Shown: in pieces, positions 26,356-34,587 of the stretch
How positions within the stretch are numbered: position 1 is the stretch's first letter
How the letters are laid out: each line of letters opens with the position of its first letter
Assembly: GCA_039889035.1 (NCBI GenBank)
Contig: JBDQQY010000036.1
Location: 1-64,000, forward strand
Direction of reading: 5' to 3'
Origin: Plantactinospora sp039889035
GTDB lineage: Bacteria > Actinomycetota > Actinomycetes > Mycobacteriales > Micromonosporaceae
Length of the DNA stretch: 64,000 nt
The notes under the pieces: model-generated
Databases searched by the model: none
Told to the model about the DNA's origin: nothing
Seen by the model: the letters and a program-made list of their open reading frames with translations, nothing else
Program-made: the position numbers and the translations under genes

Positions 26356-27576
26356 ATGACCACGGCCGGTGAGCAGACACTGACCGCCCTGGCCCGAGGG
26401 CTCTCGGCGCCGAAAGGCTTCGTCGAGGCCAGCCTGGCCACCCCGTCCCGCCGAGCGATCCGTCTGCTGGGCGGCATTCCCGCCCTCGAGGCGCTGCCGG
26501 TGGATTCGATCGCCCGGACGGCGGCGCAGCTGTGGCAGGACCCCGAGGCGGCGCTCGCGAGCCTGCAATACTCGCCAGCGCTCGGGTTCGCCGCGCTGCG
26601 AAACTGGATCGCGAACCGGGAGGGCGTCGACCCGCGCCGGATCGTGGTGACGAACGGCGGCATGCACGGCCTCACGCTGGCGGTGCTGACCGTCGTCGAG
26701 CGCGGCGCCACCGTCGCCGTGGACGACCCGGTGTTCCCCGGGTTCCTGTGGGCCCTGGAAGTCTCGACGTCGCGGATCCTGCCGGTCCCGGTCGTCGACG
26801 ACGGCTTCGATGTCGAACACCTCGCGGGGCGGCTCGCCGACGGCGCGCGGATCGCCGCAGCCTATACCGTGCCCGACTTTCACAATCCAGCCCAGGTCAC
26901 CCTGTCGGCGGAGAAGCGGCGGGCCCTGGTCGAGCTCGCCGAGCGGTACGGCTTCTACACGATCGTCGACAACCCGTACCGTGAGCTGCGGTTCGCTGGC
27001 CGCGACCAGGGCGTGGAGGTCTTCAACGACTCCGACCGGGCGATCCACGTCAACACCTTCACCAAGACCCTGGGCCCCGGCTGGCGCCTGGGCTGGCTGG
27101 TCCTGCCCGAGCACCTCGTGGATCCGGTGATCCGGCTACGGAACCGTCTCGACGTGCACACCTCCTCGGTGACCCAGGCAATCGTCGAACGGCTGGTCAC
27201 CAGCGACGACCAGTGGTACGACCGGGTCGTGCGCGGCGCCGCCGACCTGTACCGGGAACGTGCCAACGTGCTCATCGACACGCTGCACGAGCGGCTCCCG
27301 GGCGCCTTTCAGATCAGGGCTCCCGAGGGTGGGCTGTTCCTCTGGCCTCGGCTCACCGACGACAGTGTCGACCCGGTGGAACTGTTCCAGCGAGCGGCCG
27401 CCAATGGCGTGGTCTACCAGCAGGGCGAGTTCTTCATCGCTGACCAGAAGGTCACCGACCCGCGGCACCGGTCCTCGGCCCGCCACCTGCGGTTCGCCTA
27501 CAGCGACCGCACCCCGGACGAACTGCGCGAGGCTGCGCGCCGGCTGGTCGCTGCCTTTCCCTCCCCGTCACGCTGA
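26356..27576 (+). CDS. PLP-dependent aminotransferase (class I/II)
   Basis: A 406-residue fold-type I enzyme. It shows VTNGGMHGL (phosphate-binding region), TVPDFHNPAQVT with the conserved Asn-Pro, IVDNPYRELRF with the Asp that contacts the pyridine N, and PLP Lys237 in NTFTKTLGPGWRLGW. The sequence is close to the catalytic half of MocR/GntR regulators and to LysN/2-aminoadipate-type aminotransferases, but there is no N-terminal helix-turn-helix, so it should be an enzyme. The ATG at 26356 is preferred over an upstream in-frame start at 26275 because the family begins here and GGAGCAGG lies upstream. Amino donor and acceptor unknown. Confidence 0.9.
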   Translation: MTTAGEQTLTALARGLSAPKGFVEASLATPSRRAIRLLGGIPALEALPVDSIARTAAQLWQDPEAALASLQYSPALGFAALRNWIANREGVDPRRIVVTNGGMHGLTLAVLTVVERGATVAVDDPVFPGFLWALEVSTSRILPVPVVDDGFDVEHLAGRLADGARIAAAYTVPDFHNPAQVTLSAEKRRALVELAERYGFYTIVDNPYRELRFAGRDQGVEVFNDSDRAIHVNTFTKTLGPGWRLGWLVLPEHLVDPVIRLRNRLDVHTSSVTQAIVERLVTSDDQWYDRVVRGAADLYRERANVLIDTLHERLPGAFQIRAPEGGLFLWPRLTDDSVDPVELFQRAAANGVVYQQGEFFIADQKVTDPRHRSSARHLRFAYSDRTPDELREAARRLVAAFPSPSR

Positions 27577-27865
27577 TGTGAGGCATCCCTCTACAGTGGA
27601 TATTCGGCGGAAATCGACCGCAGATCCAAGACGCGGATCCTGGACGAGTACGACCCGGCGCCCGACGCCGGGGCTCAGAGGCGATCCCGCGCCGGGATCG
27701 ACGCGTGCCAGTTCATGCTTCGAATTGCCCGGGGACGACTGCCAACGACGTCCCTCGCAGAGGTATGCGGGCGGATCCTACGTCCGTAAGTCGTCGTTCA
27801 GTGGTCGTCAAGTAGGCGCTCGTACAGTGAGCCGGCTGGCAACACGAAGCCGAAGGGACTCTCAC

Positions 27866-28147
27866 ATGACGACGACCCGACGAACGCTGCTGGCCGGTTG
27901 CGTCATAGTCGCCATCAGACCACGGTCGGGGTGACCGCAGGCACACACGCGGCCGGGGCACCAGCCCAAGCCGGGCGTCGTGCTCGTGCACGGCGCGTTC
28001 GCCGACGCCTCCGGCTGGAACGACCTCGCCGTCCGACTCATCCGCGACGCCCATATCCACGAGGTGCGCGCCCCGCACGCCGCAATGATCTCGAAGCCCG
28101 CCGCAACCGCCGATCTCATCGAACGCGCCGCCGCTAGAGGGTCTTGA
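27866..28147 (+). pseudogene. Internally deleted alpha/beta hydrolase
   Basis: ATG 27866 begins MTTTRRTLLAGCVIVAI, a Tat-like signal like that of the hydrolase at 21620, but a TGA follows 22 codons on. The same frame reopens with HQPKPGVVLVHGAFADASGW and LAVRLIRDA, then jumps directly to HEVRAPHAAMISKPAATADL, the C-terminal His region, ending at 28147. About 170 central residues, including the nucleophile Ser, are missing. Thus it is a third, nonfunctional member of the hydrolase group in this region. Positions 27577-27865 contain nothing identifiable. Confidence 0.8.
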
Positions 28148-28157
28148 GGAGCTTGAG

Positions 28158-28665
28158 ATGCCAACCCGAGTGAACCGGCAGACCGTCGACCTGTCCGCCT
28201 ACCCGGACCTGATCGTCATGTATCTCGGTATGCGAGTGAACCACCTGTACGGTGTGCGAACCTTCTTCAGCTTCGGCCGGAAGATCAGTCAGTCGGTCGC
28301 GGACCATCCTGATGGACTGCTGCTGCACGAGCCCGTCTACTACTCGATCTTCCCGATGAACATGGGGATGCGCCAGTACTGGCGCGACCTGCCGTCGTTG
28401 CTCGCGTTTGCCCGCTCCGAGCCACATCGGCAGTGGTGGCTGGACTTCTTGCGGGGACTCCGGTGGCACCGGCTTCTGGCACGAGACCTACTCGGTGAAG
28501 GGCGGCATGGAGGCTGTCTACGACGATGTGCCCAAGCCGTTCGGCTTCGGGCGGTTCGCTGGCCTCCAGCGGGCTCGTGGACCCATGTTCGGCTCTGCGG
28601 CCCGCTTGGGACGCGCCGACGGTGGTAGCCCAGCCGTCAGCGAAAGCGAACTCTACGAGTCGTAG
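28158..28665 (+). pseudogene. DUF4188 / heme-monooxygenase-like gene with frameshift
   Basis: ATG 28158 (GAGGAGC upstream) begins TRVNRQTVDLSAYPDLIVMY and LGMRVN, followed by MRQYWRDLPSLLAFARSEPH and WWLDFLRG. At the GGGG run near 28455 the frame changes, and the expected end, SGGTGFWHETYSVKGGMEAV and YDDVPKPFGFGRFAG, is in the next frame up to TAG 28663. The joined product of about 169 residues matches the DUF4188 family, whose members show an IGMRIN-like start, a YWxSxExLxAFA centre and a GIWHETY motif, and which are annotated as aldoxime dehydratase- or monooxygenase-like. One lost or extra base breaks it; a sequencing error is possible because both halves are otherwise well preserved. Confidence 0.75.
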
Positions 28666-28686
28666 GCCACGTTCTGTACGGGCGAG

Positions 28687-28813
28687 GATCGGGCACCACC
28701 CGTGCGGCGCATGCTCCGCACCATCCAGTCGCTGCTCGAGGAGGTCGTCGTCAGCCGGACGGAGTGCGCCAACCTGCCGCCCGCTCTGGTGTACTACCGC
28801 CGTCGCCCGCGTC
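28687..28813 (+). pseudogene. C-terminal remnant of second methyltransferase
   Basis: The plus strand encodes RRMLRTIQSLLEEVVVSRTE and CANLPPALVYYRRRPR. This aligns with RRLMRSLRSRFDEVVISRTV and WANLPPALVYHCRRPH near the end of the methyltransferase at 20581. Nothing of the catalytic part is left. Together with the hydrolase remnant it suggests a degraded copy of the methyltransferase/hydrolase pair found at 20.6-22.4 kb. Confidence 0.6.
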
Positions 28814-28911
28814 CGAGTCTGTCCCCGAAGCCGGGGTGGCCGAGGTGGTGTCGTGCGCGACACACGGGTTCCCGCGCAGAGCCCCCGGGACCGTCGGCCG
28901 CCGCGACGAGC

Positions 28912-31071
28912 TCAGGTGGTGAGGCGGACGTTGGCCTGGGTCGTGGTCGCCTCGATGTCCCACCGCGTACCGAAGGCTGACACGTTCGTCATCTTGATCC
29001 GGCCGATCTCCGGCGGGATCGCGGGGTCGAGCGTGAGGTGGTGGTTCCTGGGCTCCGTGCCGAGCATCGTGCGGATGAAGAGCAGCGGGGCGCCGGTGGC
29101 CCAGGCTTGTGGGTTGCAGGCGGTCGGATAGGGGACGGGGGCGCGCCCGAAGGATCGGTCGTAGCCGGAGAACGCCTCGGGGAGCCGGTGTTCGGAGAAC
29201 CGCGAGGCGTCGAGCATGGCCATGATGATCCGGTTCGCTTCCCGGCGGAACCCGTACCGGGCGAGGCCGTGGGCGATGATCGAGTTGTCGTGCGGCCAGA
29301 CGGTGCCTCGGTGGTAGCCGATGGGGTTGTAGGCACGGTCGTCGGTGGACGTGGTGCGGACGCCCCAGCCGGAGAAGAGGTGGTCGGACATGAGCTGGCC
29401 GGCGATGACGGCGGCGCGATCGGTGGGGACGACGCCGCTCCAGAGCAGATGGCCCATGTTGGAGGTCATCATGTCGATCTGCCGGCCGGCGCCGTCGAGG
29501 CCGAGGGCGTAGTAGCCGCCGCGGTCGTCGATCCAGAAGTCGCGGTTGAACCTGTCGCGTAGGTCCGCGGCCTCGGCGCGCAGACGTCTGGCGAGCGACG
29601 GGTCGTCGAACGGATCGTCGGCGAGTTCGGCGAAGCGGAGTTTGGCGTCGTACGTGTAGCCCTGGACCTCGCAGGTGGCGATGGGCAGCACGGGCATGAC
29701 CCCGGTGGAGAACAGCACGCCGTCCCAGGAGTCGCGCCAGCACTGGTTGCCGAGTCCCTGGGGTGAGCGGGTGGCGTATTCGACATAGCCGTCGTTGTCG
29801 CGGTCGCCGTACTCGTCGATCCAGTGCAGGGCGGCGTAGGCGTTGTCGCGCAGGCTCTGCACGAACTGGTCGTCGCCGGTCCAGCGCCAGTACTCGGAGA
29901 GCACGATCAGCCACAGTTGGGTGGCGTCTGCGGTGCCGTAGTAGGGGCTGTGGGGTTTGAGGCCAAGCTTGGTCAACTCACCGGAGCGGTACTCGTGCAG
30001 GATCTTGCCGGGCTCCTGGTCGGTGAAGTCGTCAAACTCGGTGGCCTGATACCGGGCAAGGACCAATAGTGCGCCCCGCGCCAGATCCGGCCCGCCACCC
30101 ATGGTCTGGTACGCGGTGATCAGTGTGTCCCGGCCGAAGACGGTGAGGAACCACGGCAGCCCGGCCGACAGCAGGACGACGGTTTCGTCCTTCACACATA
30201 TCTCGGTACGCAGGGCGGTCAGATCAAGGGCCGACTTGTGGTAGACGTCGCGCAGTAGGTCGGAATCTGCCTGTAGGACCGGTTTGGCGTGCTGCCAACG
30301 GGCAAGGGGATCGTCATGCTCGACGTCGAGGGCCTCGCCGAAGCCGCGGTCCGCCGGCACGATCCCCACCTCGTCGTAGTGCAGCGGGACCCGCAGGTCG
30401 CACCGCCATTCCTGACTGGGTGTCAGGTGCAGATCCCACACCAACTCGTCGCCGTCCACCTGGTCAGCCGGCGGATCCGCGAAGATTTGGGTACGGACCT
30501 CGAAGGTGTCGTTGCGGTATGCGAATTCCAGCCACGACCCATCCCGGGCGTGTGACCGGGTGATCTGGTGGGACCGGTCCCGGACGGTCTCCTTGATCTC
30601 GAACAGGTCCGCGAAATCCGTACCCACCGCCAACCGCAGCTGGATCGACACGGGCTCCTCGGCGTACGACTGCAACTCGATACGTTCGTGCATGCCATCG
30701 CCGATGAACCGCTGACGACGTACCCCGACGGCGTTGGCCTGCAGACCGGGGAGTTCGGGATTGGCCAGGAAGAACGCCGCCGAATAGTCCTCCACCGTGC
30801 CCGAGCGCAGGACGAGCAGCGGCGACCCGCAAATCGTCAGTTCCCACCGATTCAGCAAGCGGGTGTCGTCGTGCACCAGCCCGCCGATCGAGCCCGCCGG
30901 TACGTCCGCGGCCGCGTTGGAGAACATGAACGTCCGGCGATCGAGCACACCGACCGCATCGGGCCCCAACTCCGGCGGCAGGTTCCGCACCGTCTCACTC
31001 GGTATGTCACTCCGACGCGTCACGTGGGGCATCGGATCGGCCGGGGTAGGCCGACGAGCGTCGTTCGCCAC
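28912..31071 (-). CDS. Glycogen debranching enzyme-like (amylo-1,6-glucosidase)
   Basis: A 719-residue protein. The N-terminal part (about 35-230) is the GDE_N_bis beta domain (LDRRTFMFSNAAADVP, HDDTRLLNRWEL). The C-terminal (alpha/alpha)6 barrel contains SAGLPWFLTVFGRDTLITAY, DATQLWLIVLSEYWRWTGDD, NQCWRDSWDG, NPIGYHRGTVWPHDNSIIAH, and NPQAWATGAPLLF, which are hallmarks of the amylo-alpha-1,6-glucosidase family in which Asp of FGRDT and Glu or Asp of RDSWDG are active-site residues. It may hydrolyse alpha-1,6 branches or another glucoside. The GTG at 31071 is chosen because GGAAGG precedes it; upstream in-frame codons lie over the operator. No signal peptide. A perfect palindrome at 31114 lies in the promoter region. 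Confidence 0.88.
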   Translation of the reverse strand: MANDARRPTPADPMPHVTRRSDIPSETVRNLPPELGPDAVGVLDRRTFMFSNAAADVPAGSIGGLVHDDTRLLNRWELTICGSPLLVLRSGTVEDYSAAFFLANPELPGLQANAVGVRRQRFIGDGMHERIELQSYAEEPVSIQLRLAVGTDFADLFEIKETVRDRSHQITRSHARDGSWLEFAYRNDTFEVRTQIFADPPADQVDGDELVWDLHLTPSQEWRCDLRVPLHYDEVGIVPADRGFGEALDVEHDDPLARWQHAKPVLQADSDLLRDVYHKSALDLTALRTEICVKDETVVLLSAGLPWFLTVFGRDTLITAYQTMGGGPDLARGALLVLARYQATEFDDFTDQEPGKILHEYRSGELTKLGLKPHSPYYGTADATQLWLIVLSEYWRWTGDDQFVQSLRDNAYAALHWIDEYGDRDNDGYVEYATRSPQGLGNQCWRDSWDGVLFSTGVMPVLPIATCEVQGYTYDAKLRFAELADDPFDDPSLARRLRAEAADLRDRFNRDFWIDDRGGYYALGLDGAGRQIDMMTSNMGHLLWSGVVPTDRAAVIAGQLMSDHLFSGWGVRTTSTDDRAYNPIGYHRGTVWPHDNSIIAHGLARYGFRREANRIIMAMLDASRFSEHRLPEAFSGYDRSFGRAPVPYPTACNPQAWATGAPLLFIRTMLGTEPRNHHLTLDPAIPPEIGRIKMTNVSAFGTRWDIEATTTQANVRLTT

Positions 31072-31113
31072 GGCACACCTTCCGACGAGCAGAGAGAGAC
31101 GGAACGTGCGAGC

Positions 31114-31129
31114 TACGCTACATAGCGTA
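31114..31129. promoter_or_regulatory. Palindrome upstream of debranching gene
   Basis: TACGCTA (31114-31120) and TAGCGTA (31123-31129) form a perfect 7-bp inverted repeat with a 2-bp spacer, 43 bp upstream of the GTG start. It is suited to a LacI- or GntR-like repressor; the cognate regulator is not in the vicinity. Confidence 0.5.
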
Positions 31130-31284
31130 ACTCCATCCCATGGCTGCGGGCGCGCGAACCGCGTAGGCGCCCCCCGCCCCCCGCCATCGGGGACGCTCAC
31201 ATGACGCCTGGTCGGCCGCAGTTGAGTGCGTTGGGGTGGGGGGAGTGGTCTGCGGGACCGGACCTTCCACGACCAGTCCGGTCG

Positions 31285-33210
31285 TCAGAGCAGCCTTGCG
31301 TCTCCGGGGCGGCGGAACGACGACGTGCTGTAGTACCGGCGGACATTGCCTCGTGAGTCGACCTCATGGCTGTAGTGCTTGAGGAAGTCCCACAAGAGCG
31401 GCGACTCCTGCGCCATCGTGTTGTGGGAGCGGTAGTTGTTCTTGGTGACCTTCAGCACTGGAATGCTGGTCTCGGGGGCGTGCCAGGTCCAACTCTGAAA
31501 CCGGTCATGCCAGCCGCTGAACCTACCCTCGACGGTGTCGACGTCGGACAGTTCGAGACCGTTCGCCCTCAGGTGGTAGGACGCCCAGGCGTCGAGCCGG
31601 TTCTGCGTGTCGTCCCACAACCCGCCGGCGAGGAAGTCGAGGTCGCCGTACCCATAGATCTGGTAGTTGGGTATCACCTGGCCGCTTGCCGGAAGTGAGA
31701 CGCGGTCCATCTCAATGTTGCCTGCCGCGTCCGGCGCGACAGTGAAGGACGTCGAGGCGACGGCGGCGAAGTACTCCGGGAACGCAATCGCGAACGTTTG
31801 CGTCACGCCACTGCCGGCCGACTGGCCGGTGGAGTAGAACCTCGTCGGATCGACCGGGTATTGCGTGAGCATCGTCTGCCGAAGCTGCCGGTAGAACGTG
31901 TTCGAGTCGCGGTGACTGACCGATACGGAGGTGTTGCTGTACTGCTCGCAGATGGTGACGAGGATGAACCCCTCGCGCTCGGCGACCTTCCACCACTGTG
32001 TCGCGTCGAAGAACACCTTGTCGGTCTGGCTGTTGCCGGGCCACACGAAGACGACGGGTGCCTTGTCCCGCCACAGGCGGCGGGCCGAGCGTGGGACGTA
32101 CACGAGGTACTCGCGAACGAAGCCGTCGACCATCATGGTGCGTACCTGGACACCGAGCTTGGCGTAGTCGGCCCGCTCGAAGAGCTCGTTACCGTACGCG
32201 AAGACGTTCTCATAGCGGGTGTAGCGGGTGAGGAAATCGACGATCTCGCTCGTCCTGATCCGGTTCGAGTGGCTGATCGGTCGCTGCCCGACCGCCACCT
32301 GCGAGACCGGGCCGTCGTGGGAGGTCATCCACCGGTCGGACCTGCGGCGTTGCTTGAACACCTTTCCCAGCACCCGGTCCCGGGTAGCCTGGCCGGCGGT
32401 GTCGTTGCCCCGCTTCCAGTAGTCGAGGCTGGCGCCGACCGACCGCTCGTTGGGGTTGATGAACCAGGTCGGCAGGACGGTCTCGTCATGCCGGATCAGG
32501 TCGAAGCCGGGCGGGAACACCACGTCGGTGTAGCTGCCGTCGGTCGTGCCGTCGAACTCGACCGAGGCGTATGACCTCAGGTAGTCGGCACCCAGGCCGG
32601 TTGAGTCGACGTAAACCTGGGCGATGACCCGGAGCGGGTGCGCCACCGCCCATGCCTCAAGCGCCGGCGCGCCGCCCCGGTATCCGACGAGGTAATGAAG
32701 GCCGAAGATCGAGAAGTAGCGGTTGCTCTGGTAGAAGGCCATGGCTGCGTCGACGTACGCCGCTTCCTCCGTCGCGCTGTTCCAGCCGGCGGCGGCGGGT
32801 TCTAGGACAAAGAGGCCCTCCTCGCGCCGGTCCGCGATATCCCGCCATCCGGACGTGTGAAGGAACTCGGCGGTGTCGACGCCGTCGGGCACGGCTATCA
32901 CGGTGTAGTAGGAGCGGATCGGGGTCTCCGGCGAGATGTAGACCTTGGCGGTACGGGTCTGGTCACCGACGTCGAACGACTTTGTCCAGTACCCGGTCAT
33001 CTCGCGCGGGATCTTGTTGGCGCGGGCGTAGTCGTAGGCGGGGAACGGCCGGTCGTCCAGGGGCCGGGGCTCGCCGAGCCGGCCCGGGGTCCGCCCGGCT
33101 CGCCCGCTCGCTGCCGAGGCGGGTGTGGTCGGCGCTCCCGCGCTCAGCGCCGCTGCCGCGGCGAGTGCTGTGGTGCTCTGCAGTAGTTGCCGGCGGTGGA
33201 TCACGGTCAT
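31285..33210 (-). CDS. Secreted PHB-depolymerase-like esterase
   Basis: A 641-residue protein. The start TVIHRRQLLQSTTALAAAAA is a Tat-like signal with cleavage near the ASAAS site. The N-terminal third (about 50-330) has no family I can name; it includes TAKVYISPETPIRSYYTVIA. From about residue 365 a LpqC/PHB-depolymerase-like alpha/beta hydrolase is seen: YLVYVPRSA, PVVFVWPGNSQT, nucleophile motif STGQSAGSGVTQ, and a late His candidate in SGWHDRFQSW. The natural substrate could be a polyester, feruloyl ester or other extracellular ester. The ATG at 33210 lies 73 bp behind the ThuA gene on the same strand, so both are likely co-transcribed. Confidence 0.8.
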   Translation of the reverse strand: MTVIHRRQLLQSTTALAAAAALSAGAPTTPASAASGRAGRTPGRLGEPRPLDDRPFPAYDYARANKIPREMTGYWTKSFDVGDQTRTAKVYISPETPIRSYYTVIAVPDGVDTAEFLHTSGWRDIADRREEGLFVLEPAAAGWNSATEEAAYVDAAMAFYQSNRYFSIFGLHYLVGYRGGAPALEAWAVAHPLRVIAQVYVDSTGLGADYLRSYASVEFDGTTDGSYTDVVFPPGFDLIRHDETVLPTWFINPNERSVGASLDYWKRGNDTAGQATRDRVLGKVFKQRRRSDRWMTSHDGPVSQVAVGQRPISHSNRIRTSEIVDFLTRYTRYENVFAYGNELFERADYAKLGVQVRTMMVDGFVREYLVYVPRSARRLWRDKAPVVFVWPGNSQTDKVFFDATQWWKVAEREGFILVTICEQYSNTSVSVSHRDSNTFYRQLRQTMLTQYPVDPTRFYSTGQSAGSGVTQTFAIAFPEYFAAVASTSFTVAPDAAGNIEMDRVSLPASGQVIPNYQIYGYGDLDFLAGGLWDDTQNRLDAWASYHLRANGLELSDVDTVEGRFSGWHDRFQSWTWHAPETSIPVLKVTKNNYRSHNTMAQESPLLWDFLKHYSHEVDSRGNVRRYYSTSSFRRPGDARLL

Positions 33211-33283
33211 GGTGGTGTGCCTTTCCGTGTGGGGCGGTGTGCGGGAGGGTGTCGGGACGCGGTGCGCGTCCCGACACCGCCGG

Positions 33284-34276
33284 TCATCGGCAGAATGGGC
33301 TGCGTCCCATCGCGGACTCGATGCCGCCGAGGACGTGCCGGAGGAAGTGTTCGTCTCCCGTCACGGGCGTTTCGGTCCAGGCATCGACTCCGTGGCCGAG
33401 TGTGGTGACCCAGGAGCGCCCGCCGTCGTAGTACTGGCACCAGGAGACGGGGTGGTTGCGGCCGTGCCCGGGGTGACCGTTGCCGCCGGTGGCGCCGTTG
33501 GGCAGCGTGGACTCGTCGACGCTGGCGAGGATCCGGACCTTGCTCGGGAACGGGACGAGGTTGTACCACTCGTCGGCGAAGTCCCACCGGGAGGGTAGGC
33601 GGCTGGTAGAGGCGTCCCGCCGGCTCTCGGTGACGACGACGCCAGGCTGGTTCGGGCCGTGGTCGTAGAAGTTGGTGCCGCCGAGCAGTCCTTCATACCA
33701 CGGCCAGTTGTATTCGGTGCCGAAGGCGTTGTGGACGCCGACGAAGCCGCCGCCACCGCGGATGTACTGGCGCAGTGCGGTCTGGGCGCTGTCGTCCAGG
33801 GCGTCGCGGGTGGTGCTCATGAAGATCACTGTGTTGTAGCGAAATAGTCGGGACGCGGACGAGAGTTGGCTGACGTCCTCGGTCCAGTCCACCACGAAGC
33901 CGTGTTCGGCGCCGAGCCTGACCAGGGCGTTCTGTGCGGCGTTGGCGGGCGCCAGCGGGGGGTTGAGGCCACTCGTGAGCACCGGGCCGAGGTGGGCGTG
34001 GCGTGGGCCGCCGGTGCGGCTGTAGACGAGGACGCGGTAGCCGTTGCTGGCGGGGTCGAAGTTGCCCCAGTCGTGATAGCAGCGGGCGTCGGTGCCCCGG
34101 CAGACGCCGTAGTCGGGGTCGCCGAGGTTTTGCGCGCCGGTGTGACGCGAACCGGTGGCCTGGTCCGGCGCGGTCTGGTCGACGAGGCGGGGGATGGAGG
34201 TGGCTGCCAGCATGACGGCTGCGGTGAGGACGGCACTGAGCGCTGCGCCGAGAATCGTGCTGCGTCTGGCGTGCAT
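33284..34276 (-). CDS. Secreted ThuA-domain protein
   Basis: A 330-residue exported protein: ARRSTILGAALSAVLTAAVM is the signal or anchor. The mature part is a ThuA-type class I glutamine-amidotransferase-like fold with VLVYSRTGGPRH, the FRYNTVIFMSTTRDALDD strand, YIRGGGGFVGVHNAFGTEYN, FYDHGPNQPGVVV, and DEWYNLVPFPSKVRILASVD, all typical of ThuA. The catalytic Cys of amidotransferases is absent in ThuA proteins, which are often linked to trehalose or other carbohydrate use, function unproven. The ATG at 34276 has GGAACG upstream. It heads an apparent operon with the esterase gene, behind a long composite palindrome at 34400-34433. Confidence 0.88.
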   Translation of the reverse strand: MHARRSTILGAALSAVLTAAVMLAATSIPRLVDQTAPDQATGSRHTGAQNLGDPDYGVCRGTDARCYHDWGNFDPASNGYRVLVYSRTGGPRHAHLGPVLTSGLNPPLAPANAAQNALVRLGAEHGFVVDWTEDVSQLSSASRLFRYNTVIFMSTTRDALDDSAQTALRQYIRGGGGFVGVHNAFGTEYNWPWYEGLLGGTNFYDHGPNQPGVVVTESRRDASTSRLPSRWDFADEWYNLVPFPSKVRILASVDESTLPNGATGGNGHPGHGRNHPVSWCQYYDGGRSWVTTLGHGVDAWTETPVTGDEHFLRHVLGGIESAMGRSPFCR

Positions 34277-34399
34277 TGGACGTTCCTTCGGTCGAAGGGT
34301 TTGCGGCCCATCAGTTGGCGACCTGCGCGTGGGACGGTGTGCGCATCGCCTGCGGAAGGTGCCGCTGGAGGAGACGTGATGCGCCGGGTAGGGCACCTG

Positions 34400-34433
34400 T
34401 ACACCTTGTGGTCCATCTAGTGGACCAGGTGTA
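34400..34433. promoter_or_regulatory. Long composite palindrome upstream of ThuA operon
   Basis: TGGTCCA (34409-34415) and TGGACCA (34421-34427) form a perfect inverted repeat around TCTAG. Outside these, TACACCT (34400-34406) and AGGTGTA (34427-34433) form a second perfect inverted pair. The two together span 34 bp in a 311-bp intergenic region (34277-34587) between the ThuA gene and the lyase gene, in which nothing else is visible. A dimeric or tetrameric repressor is suggested. Confidence 0.6.
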
Positions 34434-34587
34434 CCGCTTGGAGGTACGGCCAATATAGCCAGGGGTCACCTGTGGAGCAAGATGCGAATGCGCTGCTGAG
34501 CAAGGACTCACGAGGGTCGACAGTGGGGCGGGCGCGACGGGGGACGCCGGGCCCCGCTGTGCGGCGGGGTGGCGGCGGTGTGTGCTG

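Noticed and set aside
27577..27865. Possible coding frame between aminotransferase and hydrolase remnant
   Set aside because: Frames overlap the aminotransferase 3' end in another phase, no start or domain can be seen, and base composition is mixed.
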